DNA of 64,000 nt, taken from positions 1 through 64,000 of the forward strand of contig VGYQ01000002.1 in NCBI GenBank assembly GCA_016872915.1. Reading direction: 5' to 3'. The stretch is from Planctomycetota bacterium (GTDB taxonomy: Bacteria > Planctomycetota > Phycisphaerae > Phycisphaerales > SM1A02). The position numbers and the translations under genes were made by a program. Numbering within the stretch: position 1 is the stretch's first letter; the number at the start of each line of letters is the position of its first letter. Shown one piece after another: positions 46,553 through 54,536 of this stretch. Below the pieces are notes generated by a model. That model made no database searches. It saw only the letters and a program-made list of their open reading frames with translations, and was not told the DNA's origin.

Positions 46553-47236
46553 ATGGCGACGTTCGAGTCGAAACTTGTAGAACTCAGCTGCCTGCTCGCT
46601 GCGCAAGGTGGCAGTGTGCTGCGGCTTGTGACGCTGGCGGTCGAGGCATACTTCGATCACGATGAGACCAAGGCAGCGCAGGTCATCGCCCTCGACGATG
46701 AGATCGATACCGTGGATGTGGCGATCGAACGGCAGTCAATTCCGCTGCTCGCCATGGGACAGACCGATGAGCACGCAATACGCGAGGTCCTCACGCTGGT
46801 CAAGGTCAATAACGAACTTGAGCGCATCGCCGACTGTGGCGTCAACATCGCCGAACAGGTGGTCGGCCACTTGAAGCCGGCAGAGTCGATGCCACCCACC
46901 TTTCGCGTGATGGCAAACAGCGTCCTTGGGATGCTGCGCGACAGTCACCGTGCGCTGGTGGACGGTGATCCCGAACTCGCTCGTCAAGTGCTGCTCTTTG
47001 ACGACACCGTGGACCGATTCCGAAACGAGCTGCTATTGCAGGCGCAGGAACAGGTCGCCCTGGGCAGCGTCAGCGTTCACTTCGCATTTCGCATCACCAC
47101 AGCTGTGCGCAACATGGAACGTATCGCAGATCACTGCACCAATATTTGCGAGCAGACGATCTACCTGCGGACGGGCAAGATCGTGCGGCATCGCCCGGAG
47201 GGCTGGTCGGACCCAGCAGTCCCGAAGGCGAAGTAG
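46553..47236 (+). CDS. phoU: Phosphate transport system regulator PhoU
   Basis: FESKLVELSCLLAAQGGSVLRLVTLAVEAYFDHDETKAAQVIALDDEIDTVDVAIERQSIPLLA; two PhoU repeats. Confidence 0.92.
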   Translation: MATFESKLVELSCLLAAQGGSVLRLVTLAVEAYFDHDETKAAQVIALDDEIDTVDVAIERQSIPLLAMGQTDEHAIREVLTLVKVNNELERIADCGVNIAEQVVGHLKPAESMPPTFRVMANSVLGMLRDSHRALVDGDPELARQVLLFDDTVDRFRNELLLQAQEQVALGSVSVHFAFRITTAVRNMERIADHCTNICEQTIYLRTGKIVRHRPEGWSDPAVPKAK

Positions 47237-47262
47237 TCACCACACGGAAAGACCTCATCCCC

Positions 47263-48696
47263 GTGGCGACAGCGCAGCAACCATCCATCGACGAACGCCG
47301 CAGCGCTGCTGCCGATCGCCTTCGTGCATTCGGGCAGCAGCACCTGCTCGCCTTCTGGGATCGCTTGACGGATGCGGCACGCAGCAACTTGCTCGACGAA
47401 ATCGATGCACTTCCGCTCGAGCTGCTGCAGCAAGCAATTGCTCATCGCAGTTCGGAAGCAAAGTCTGACAGGAAGGGCATCGTGCCGGTTCACCCGATCG
47501 TGATGGACCAGTTGGACACGGATCCGTATGTCCGCGCAGGATCCGCCGTGATCGCGGCGAACCGAGTCGCAGCATTCACGGTGGCAGGCGGTCAGGGAAC
47601 TCGCCTTGGCTCCGACGGACCGAAAGGCACTTTTCCTGCCACACCGATCCTGCGGAAGTCGCTCTTTGAGGTCTTCGCGGAATCCATCGGTGCTGCACGC
47701 GACCGCTGGTCTGCGCGGATTCCGTGGCTCATCATGACGAGTCCGCTGAACCACGCTGAAACAAGTCGTTTCTTTGCTGCGCATGACTGGTTCGGACTTG
47801 GTCCAGGGAGCGTTCATCTGTTGGTCCAGGGCACGCTTCCCTCACTCGATCGTGCGGGACGCATCTTGCTTGCGAGCGAGAGTACGATCGCGCTCAATCC
47901 GGATGGGCATGGTGGGGCGCTTCGCGCACTCGATCAGACTGGATGGCTCGATCGTCTGGCACACGAAGGCATCGACACGCTCTCCTACTTCCAAGTGGAT
48001 AATCCGCTGTGCAAGCCCATTGATCCGTTGTTCATCGGTCTCCACCATGTGCACCCAGACAGTTCCGCCGAAGTATCGAGCAAGGTGGTCGAGAAGACAT
48101 CACCCACCGAGAAGGTCGGCGTGTTCTGCCAGCGGGGCGAATCGCGCTTCGTGATGGAGTACAGCGATATGTCGCGTGAGATGACTGAGGCGCGCGATAC
48201 CAGTGGCGCGCTGCTGCACCGTGCAGGTTCGATTGCCGTTCATGTGTTTGGCGTGTCGTTCCTCAAGCGGCTGGCGCGTGATGGACATGGGCTGCCCCTC
48301 CACCAGGCGTCCAAGAAGGTGCCGTGCATCGATCCACAAACAGGACTCCAGACCGTGCCAACGGAACCGAATGCCATCAAGCTTGAGTCCTTTATTTTCG
48401 ATACGGTGCCTGCGGCAAAGCGTGCCCTCGTTGCGCAGACCACGCGAGTCGAGGAGTTTGCGCCAATCAAAAACGCAATCGGCGATGATTCACCCGCCAC
48501 AAGCAACGCACTGCAATCGGAACGTGCCGCGCAGTGGCTTGAGCGCTGCGGCGTGCAGATCGCGCGCGATTCCAAGACAGGCCAATGTCTTGCAGAGATT
48601 GAGCTGTCGCCGCGCACCGCGCTCGATGCAGCAACGCTGGCAAAGTGCGCCACACTGCCTGTGTCCATCAGCGCCGGTGAACGCCTCGCGCTCTGA
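47263..48696 (+). CDS. UDPGP type 1 family nucleotidyltransferase (eukaryotic UAP1/AGX-like)
   Basis: AAFTVAGGQGTRLGSDGPKGTFPATP; SYFQVDNPLCKPIDPLFIGLH; ESFIFDTVPAAKRALVAQTTRVEEFAPIKNA. GTG start inferred. Confidence 0.88.
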   Translation: MATAQQPSIDERRSAAADRLRAFGQQHLLAFWDRLTDAARSNLLDEIDALPLELLQQAIAHRSSEAKSDRKGIVPVHPIVMDQLDTDPYVRAGSAVIAANRVAAFTVAGGQGTRLGSDGPKGTFPATPILRKSLFEVFAESIGAARDRWSARIPWLIMTSPLNHAETSRFFAAHDWFGLGPGSVHLLVQGTLPSLDRAGRILLASESTIALNPDGHGGALRALDQTGWLDRLAHEGIDTLSYFQVDNPLCKPIDPLFIGLHHVHPDSSAEVSSKVVEKTSPTEKVGVFCQRGESRFVMEYSDMSREMTEARDTSGALLHRAGSIAVHVFGVSFLKRLARDGHGLPLHQASKKVPCIDPQTGLQTVPTEPNAIKLESFIFDTVPAAKRALVAQTTRVEEFAPIKNAIGDDSPATSNALQSERAAQWLERCGVQIARDSKTGQCLAEIELSPRTALDAATLAKCATLPVSISAGERLAL

Positions 48697-48715
48697 ACCT
48701 GTGTGAGCACTGTTC

Positions 48716-50464
48716 TCAGCCGTGGTCGGCGACATCCGCCAGCTGCAGCGCAGGGCGATTGCGCCCGCTCCAAGAATCCACATGCGGCGTACCGATGAGC
48801 TGAACACCGAGTCCGCGGCTGAGCCGCCCCGACTGCATAGCTTGCCGCCACCAGACACACGACACTTCCGCAGTTTGCACATCGCCGATCCGAGCGAAGA
48901 AACTGACATGATCATGGTCTTTGCCAAAAATGCGAGGCGCAGATGTGATGACAGCACTTCGCACCCAGACCGTTGGCGAAGGAAAACCACGGCCAAACGG
49001 ACCAAGCTGCTGGACTGCCGCGAAGGACTCCGCAGAAATGTCGCCGCCATCAAGGCAGACATCGGCACGCACCGACGGACCAGCATTGGGCGGCCGGTGT
49101 GCAGCGGCGTGGGCGGAGAGTGCCTCACGGAACGCAGCCAACTTTGTTTCCGATAGGGCGAGCCCGGCGGCAGCCGCATGACCACCGAATCGTTCGAGAT
49201 ACTCGGCACACTCTTCGAGCCCACCAAGAATCGAGTACCCATCGATGCTCCGGGCAGAGCCATGCGCCATTCCCTCTGCAGTCTGCATCAGCACCACGGG
49301 AACATGCAGTCGCTCGGCGAGCCGCGCACACGCAGTACCCACGATGCCACGCGGCCAGCGCGGATCAGCAAGCACGCATGCCCCACGTGCGGCACCCAGC
49401 CCTTCATCCTGCCGCTCCAGCGCCTGCTCGAAGATCTCGCGCTCTTCCGCCTTGCGCTGTTCATTGAGCGCAGCGAAGCGACGTACCCACTGCACCGCTT
49501 GTCGTTCATGAGACGTATCGGTCCCATCGGCCATGCGCGGCAGTGCAAGGAGATGCATGCCGTCCATCGCGCTTCCAAGCCGTCCGCAGGCGTTCAGGAT
49601 CGGTGCGATGCCAAAGGAAATGCGTTCACAGTCCACCTTGTCCTTCGGTCCGATCCCTGCCTGCTCGGCAAGTGCACGCAGCCCGGGAAAACTGCTGCGC
49701 GCGATTCGAGCCATGCCGAGCCTGGTGATGATTCGATTCTCGCCAACGAGCGGCACAATGTCTGCCACTGTCCCGAATGCGGCAAGCGCAAGTGTTTCAA
49801 CGAGAAGTTCACGGAGTTCAGGGGTCACACGATCATTGGCGCACCAAGCGCGGCTGAATGCCAGACCGACTTTCCATGCGACCGCCGCGCCGCAGAGTGT
49901 TCCATCGCCTCCGCCAAAGGCTGGGTGCGCGATCGCGTGTGCACTTGGGAGTCGACCATCGCTGCGCGCAGTGTGGTGATCGGTAATGAGTACCTCGAGC
50001 CCGAGTTCTCGCGCCACTGCGACCTCGTCAAGCGCGGTAATCCCACAGTCGACAGTCACGATCACCTGCGCACCATCGGCTGCAAGTTGACGAACTGCTT
50101 CGACAGACAGTCCATATCCCTCCGTCGCGCGCTCTGGGATGTACACACGCGGCGCCTCGCCGCCCTGCACGTGACGAATCAGATGAACCAAGATCGCTGC
50201 TGCACACATGCCGTCTGCGTCGTAGTCACCAAAGATCGCGATGCGCTTTCCGTCGCGGACAGCTGCAGCAAGTCGCCCCCCCACTTCGACCGCACCGAAA
50301 AGATCCTCCGGCGGCTTGAGATCATCGAATGTGGGCGCCGTGAATCTGGCGAAAGCATCGGCATCGATTCCTCGCGCGGCGGCAACACGCTGCACAAGCG
50401 TGCCAACCATCAGTCGAGTCGACGCCCCCTCGGGCACAATCCACCTCTTCAGCCAGCCTTGCAT
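48716..50464 (-). CDS. recJ: Single-stranded-DNA-specific exonuclease RecJ
   Basis: KRIAIFGDYDADGMCAAAILVHLI; VIVTVDCGITALDEV; ITDHHTA; FGGHAAAAGLAL. Confidence 0.94.
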   Translation of the reverse strand: MQGWLKRWIVPEGASTRLMVGTLVQRVAAARGIDADAFARFTAPTFDDLKPPEDLFGAVEVGGRLAAAVRDGKRIAIFGDYDADGMCAAAILVHLIRHVQGGEAPRVYIPERATEGYGLSVEAVRQLAADGAQVIVTVDCGITALDEVAVARELGLEVLITDHHTARSDGRLPSAHAIAHPAFGGGDGTLCGAAVAWKVGLAFSRAWCANDRVTPELRELLVETLALAAFGTVADIVPLVGENRIITRLGMARIARSSFPGLRALAEQAGIGPKDKVDCERISFGIAPILNACGRLGSAMDGMHLLALPRMADGTDTSHERQAVQWVRRFAALNEQRKAEEREIFEQALERQDEGLGAARGACVLADPRWPRGIVGTACARLAERLHVPVVLMQTAEGMAHGSARSIDGYSILGGLEECAEYLERFGGHAAAAGLALSETKLAAFREALSAHAAAHRPPNAGPSVRADVCLDGGDISAESFAAVQQLGPFGRGFPSPTVWVRSAVITSAPRIFGKDHDHVSFFARIGDVQTAEVSCVWWRQAMQSGRLSRGLGVQLIGTPHVDSWSGRNRPALQLADVADHG

Positions 50465-50471
50465 TCACTGC

Positions 50472-50477
50472 AGAGTA
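50472..50477 (-). promoter_or_regulatory. Predicted -10 (TACTCT) of leaderless recJ transcript
   Basis: TACTCT-N7-ATG on minus strand. Confidence 0.45.
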
Positions 50478-50561
50478 CGCCCTGTCATGCCGGTTCGAGG
50501 CGGCGCACAGATCCGCATCGCATCGTCCATGAGTTACCATCGAAGGCCAAGGAGCCTCCGC

Positions 50562-51188
50562 ATGACCGAACGCTACAAGTCAGTCCTTCTCTTCGGCGCG
50601 CCCGGTGTGGGCAAGGGAACGCAGGGGAAGATCCTTGGCAAGATTCCTGGATTTTTTCACTTGGCATGCGGCGATGTCTTTCGATCGCTTGATATGACGA
50701 GCGATCTCGGCAAACAGTTCCTCGCCTACTCATCGCGCGGCGAACTTGTGCCGGATGAGCTGACCATCGAGATGTGGCGGCAGAACATGCATGCGCAGAC
50801 AGTGCTCAGCCTCTTCAAGCCGAAACAAGATCTGCTGGTGCTCGACGGCATTCCGCGCAATGTGGCGCAGGCAGAGGCGCTCAAGAAGTCCCTCGATGTA
50901 CTGAAGGTCATCCATCTCTCCTGCGGAGATGAAGAAGCGATGATGCAGCGAATGCGTCGCCGCGCCCTCAAAGAGAATCGGATGGACGACGCCGACGATA
51001 AAGTCATTCGCCACCGCTTCGAGGTGTATCACCAAGAAACGTACCCCGTTCTTGACTTCTACTCCCCATCCATCGTGGTGAACATCGATGCGGTTGGCTC
51101 ACCTGCGCAGGTGTTCATGCGCGTCCTCGATGTCATGGTGCCCGTACAGGACGCACACTTCAATCAGCCCGTTGCGCCAGCGAACTGA
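50562..51188 (+). CDS. adk: Adenylate kinase-family nucleoside monophosphate kinase
   Basis: VLLFGAPGVGKGTQGKILGKIPGFFHLACGDVFR; LVLDGIPRNVAQAEAL; SD AAGGAG. Confidence 0.85.
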   Translation: MTERYKSVLLFGAPGVGKGTQGKILGKIPGFFHLACGDVFRSLDMTSDLGKQFLAYSSRGELVPDELTIEMWRQNMHAQTVLSLFKPKQDLLVLDGIPRNVAQAEALKKSLDVLKVIHLSCGDEEAMMQRMRRRALKENRMDDADDKVIRHRFEVYHQETYPVLDFYSPSIVVNIDAVGSPAQVFMRVLDVMVPVQDAHFNQPVAPAN

Positions 51189-51247
51189 ACGGACAGGGTG
51201 ATTCGACGATCTCGCGGATCGGTGCGTCGGCTGTCGCACATCGCGCA

Positions 51248-52309
51248 TCAGGGCGCACCCGGGACATCGAGGTCCACGGGCTCTTCAGGTCCCCGCCTGC
51301 GGACTGCGATTGGCTTCGGCGCAAATCGCTCCTCTGCCTGCTGGAGCGCAAGGAGTCGCCGCTCGAGCACCAGACTCCGCGACATGGATGGAAACTGTCC
51401 TTCGAACTTATCCAAGTCGGCTGCCGTCGTCAGTTGCATGTCGACATTCAGACGCTGCTCGACAAAGCCACCCTGACCATCCAGTCTCGGCCGCCCTCGT
51501 TCATCACGCTCCGGGCGTGCAACGCGGAGTTTCACCGTGTCTCCTGGCAAACGCGACTGGATGAGATCCACCAAGTCATTGGAATTGGCGACTGATTTCC
51601 CATCAATCTCCTCAATCCGATCACCGACCTTGAGTACCGCGCTCGCAGGCATGCCAGGAAGCAGCATGATGATCTCGACCCCTGGCCGCTGTGGATCGCC
51701 GCTCGGCTGCATGCGGATACCCAGTGCACCGCGTGGAAGAGCGAGCACCTTCTCACGCGCAGCGGCAAGCAGGCGTTCACGCTGCTCGGTGCTCAGTTGT
51801 TCGCGGTCCAGTGTCGCAAAGAGTTGTTCGGGTGCAACGGATGCATCCATGAGAGCGCTGCTCGCCTCCCGACGCTCCTGGAATTCGGTGGAGTCGAGCG
51901 CGGCGACCGCAGCCCGAACCTTCGCTGAAATCTTCACAGTCGACAGCACTTCCGGCGACCACAGACGAAGCACTTCAGGTGCCGGAGTGACGGGCTGCCC
52001 CATGAGATCGCCCCGAAAAATTTGCGGCTTCTGCATGGCAGGATCAACGGGCACTTTTCGCACGTTTCCTTGCATATCGGCAGCGATTCCTCCACGGATG
52101 CGCAGCGCATCGGCCTGCTGCATCGGTGGATCGCGCAGGGCATCCTGGCTTGCCCATGCAAGGGCCGTCGAACCCGCCGCCGCGAGCAGCGCTGCGGCAA
52201 CTCTCCCGCGCGTGCAGTGCCATACGTGCCGCACACACTCGGGACGCGAGCTGGACGAGACCTGCAAGCTGTGCCGGCCCTTCAGCGAAGCACCAATATC
52301 ACTCGACAT
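51248..52309 (-). CDS. PDZ-domain exported/membrane protein
   Basis: GALGIRMQPSGDPQRPGVEIIMLLPGMPASAVLKVGDRIEEIDGKSVANSNDLVDLIQSRLPGDTVKLRVAR; N-terminal TM. Confidence 0.78.
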   Translation of the reverse strand: MSSDIGASLKGRHSLQVSSSSRPECVRHVWHCTRGRVAAALLAAAGSTALAWASQDALRDPPMQQADALRIRGGIAADMQGNVRKVPVDPAMQKPQIFRGDLMGQPVTPAPEVLRLWSPEVLSTVKISAKVRAAVAALDSTEFQERREASSALMDASVAPEQLFATLDREQLSTEQRERLLAAAREKVLALPRGALGIRMQPSGDPQRPGVEIIMLLPGMPASAVLKVGDRIEEIDGKSVANSNDLVDLIQSRLPGDTVKLRVARPERDERGRPRLDGQGGFVEQRLNVDMQLTTAADLDKFEGQFPSMSRSLVLERRLLALQQAEERFAPKPIAVRRRGPEEPVDLDVPGAP

Positions 52310-53183
52310 TTTGAGCCTGCTCCTTGATGCGGTCTATGGCAGTCTTGATGTCCACAACCTGCTGCGCCGTCTCCACGTCTGCAGACTTGCTGGCAATCGT
52401 GTTCGCCTCACGGAGAAGTTCCTGAGCAAGGAAGTCAAGCGGCCGCCCCACCGGTTCGCCGTTGGAAGTGTCCAAGAGTCGTTCAAGCTGATCGATGTGC
52501 CCACCAAGCCGAACGACTTCCTCCGCGATGTCTGAACGCTCGGCAAAGATCGCCACTTCACGGAGGAGGTCCGATGGTTCGGCAGTCTTGCCAACCTCTT
52601 TCAGAATTGCATCCATGCGCTGACGCAAACGCGTCTGATATGCCTCGACGACTTGCGGTGCGCGCGCCTGAATCGACATCGTCCGCGCGCGAAGTGTCTT
52701 TGCACACTCAGCCAGATGCGCACGGATCGTTTCACCCTCGCGTGTGCGATTTTCAAGGACCCGCTGACATGCCTCATCGACCAACCGTAACACCGCCGCA
52801 CGCAGGTGCTCGAGAAACACCTCACCACCATCCTCCACGACCACGCCGGGAAGGGCCAGCAACTGTCCGCGGTCCACCTTGTTCGCCTCTTCGGGACCGA
52901 GCAACTGCGTCAGCTGAGCGATATAGCCTTTGAGTGCATCACCATCGATGCGTGCGCCGCGGCGCGCGGCAGAGGTGACGATCCGAAGCGTCACGAGAAC
53001 GCTGCCGCGGGTGAGCCGTCGCGTGCACGCGGCCTCGATGTCACCCTCGAGCGCGGAGAGTTCGTCCGGAACCCGAAGTGTGCACTTGAAGTGCCGATTG
53101 TTGACGGATCGAACCTCGATTTCGACTGGGACGCCGTCCACTTCGCCGCGCGCGACTCCGAAACCGGTCATCGAGCGGATCAT
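52299..53183 (-). CDS. yicC: YicC family endoribonuclease-like protein
   Basis: MIRSMTGFGVARGEVDGVPVEIEVRSVNNRHFKCTLRVPDELSALEGDIEA; NGEPVGRPLDFLAQELLREANTIASKSADVE. Confidence 0.95.
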   Translation of the reverse strand: MIRSMTGFGVARGEVDGVPVEIEVRSVNNRHFKCTLRVPDELSALEGDIEAACTRRLTRGSVLVTLRIVTSAARRGARIDGDALKGYIAQLTQLLGPEEANKVDRGQLLALPGVVVEDGGEVFLEHLRAAVLRLVDEACQRVLENRTREGETIRAHLAECAKTLRARTMSIQARAPQVVEAYQTRLRQRMDAILKEVGKTAEPSDLLREVAIFAERSDIAEEVVRLGGHIDQLERLLDTSNGEPVGRPLDFLAQELLREANTIASKSADVETAQQVVDIKTAIDRIKEQAQNVE

Positions 53184-53203
53184 CAGCGTGGTCCTGCGTG
53201 TGG

Positions 53204-53692
53204 TTAGGGATTCGCAGCTGGTGTCGGTGCCGCTGGTGCAGGCACTGGCGCTGCTGGATCAGCTGCTGCAGGCGCAGGCGCCGCTGGTGCCACGAGAGGC
53301 TGGTCGACCGCTGGGGTTGCGTTCACATCGACTGGCACAGCAGCAGCAGGTGCCACGCTGGGATCCGTGGGGGCAGCGGCAGGCTGCAGGAGATTCGTGC
53401 CGGCCTCAGAGACCTGTGCCGCTGGTTCTTCCACGGCTTGTTCCGCCGATGGGTTGTCCATCACATTCAGCGTGATAGCGATCACGAGATACACCGAGAA
53501 GGCACCGAGTGTGAGGTACGTCAGGACATCGCCGGTACGACCACCGAATGCCGTATCCGTTGCGCCTCCACCCGCACCACCGAACGCTTGTGCAAGCCCA
53601 CCACCCTGTGGACGCTGCACCAGAATGACGAGCACCAAGATGACGCTTGACGCGGCGAACAGGAAGGTCAGCAAATTGAACCAGAATCCCAT
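53204..53692 (-). CDS. secG: Preprotein translocase subunit SecG with Ala/Pro-rich tail
   Basis: VILVLVILVQRPQGGGLAQAFGGAGGGATDTAFGGRTGDVLTYLTLGAFSVYLVI. Confidence 0.9.
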   Translation of the reverse strand: MGFWFNLLTFLFAASSVILVLVILVQRPQGGGLAQAFGGAGGGATDTAFGGRTGDVLTYLTLGAFSVYLVIAITLNVMDNPSAEQAVEEPAAQVSEAGTNLLQPAAAPTDPSVAPAAAVPVDVNATPAVDQPLVAPAAPAPAAADPAAPVPAPAAPTPAANP

Positions 53693-53713
53693 GGATACGT
53701 TCCTCGGCCAGAC

Positions 53714-54487
53714 TCAGCTGGCTGCTACTCCGACCATCGCCGCGGTGCACAGGGCAAGAAAGTCATGCGCCTTCAACGAGGCGCCACCAACAAGCCCGCC
53801 ATCCACGCCGTCCACCGCGAAGATCGACTTCGCAGTCGCCGGCACCAACGATCCGCCGTACACCACGCGGACGTTTGAAGCGAGCCGAGCATCATAGCGT
53901 GCCGCAAGCGCAGAACGAATCTTGTGGTGCGCCTCACCCACGTCGGCTGGCTGGGCGGTGATGCCCGTGCCAATCGCCCAAACTGGCTCATAAGCGATCA
54001 CGACATCATCCATGGCCGCTGCATCGATCGCCGCAAGCGCTGAACACAACTGTGCGGCGATGATGTCATGCGCCTTGCCTGCCTCTCGCTCTTGGTGCGT
54101 CTCGCCAACACACAACACGGCACGAAGTCCGCTCCCGAGTGCCATCGAGATTTTGTCCGCAATCAACGCTTCACTCTCGCCGAGCTTGTGGCGGCGCTCC
54201 GAGTGACCGACGATCACCCACGATGCGCCCACATCGCGCAGCATCTCCGCACTGATCTCGCCTGTGCGGGCACCGTTCACCTCACTCGACACATCTTGTG
54301 CGCCAAGCGCCACCGACGATCCGACAAGCGCCTCTGCAGCAGGGAGCAGATACGGGAATGGTGGAAAGATCACGACATCGGCGGCACACTCCGCGGTGGT
54401 GCCCGCTGCGACCGCATGCGCGAGCGATCGCGCGCTTGCGTGATCTGTGTTCATCTTCCAGTTGCCGCCGATGAAAGGACGCCGCAT
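53714..54487 (-). CDS. tpiA: Triosephosphate isomerase
   Basis: RRPFIGGNWKMN; VIVGHSERR; VVIAYEPVWAIGTG; VVYGGSL. Confidence 0.97.
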   Translation of the reverse strand: MRRPFIGGNWKMNTDHASARSLAHAVAAGTTAECAADVVIFPPFPYLLPAAEALVGSSVALGAQDVSSEVNGARTGEISAEMLRDVGASWVIVGHSERRHKLGESEALIADKISMALGSGLRAVLCVGETHQEREAGKAHDIIAAQLCSALAAIDAAAMDDVVIAYEPVWAIGTGITAQPADVGEAHHKIRSALAARYDARLASNVRVVYGGSLVPATAKSIFAVDGVDGGLVGGASLKAHDFLALCTAAMVGVAAS

Positions 54488-54494
54488 CGTGTGG

Positions 54495-54500
54495 ATGGTA
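54495..54500 (-). promoter_or_regulatory. Predicted -10 (TACCAT) of leaderless tpiA transcript
   Basis: TACCAT-N7-ATG on minus strand. Confidence 0.5.
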
Positions 54501-54536
54501 CGGGCTCGACGAATCCGTATCCTGCTCCCTCTCACC

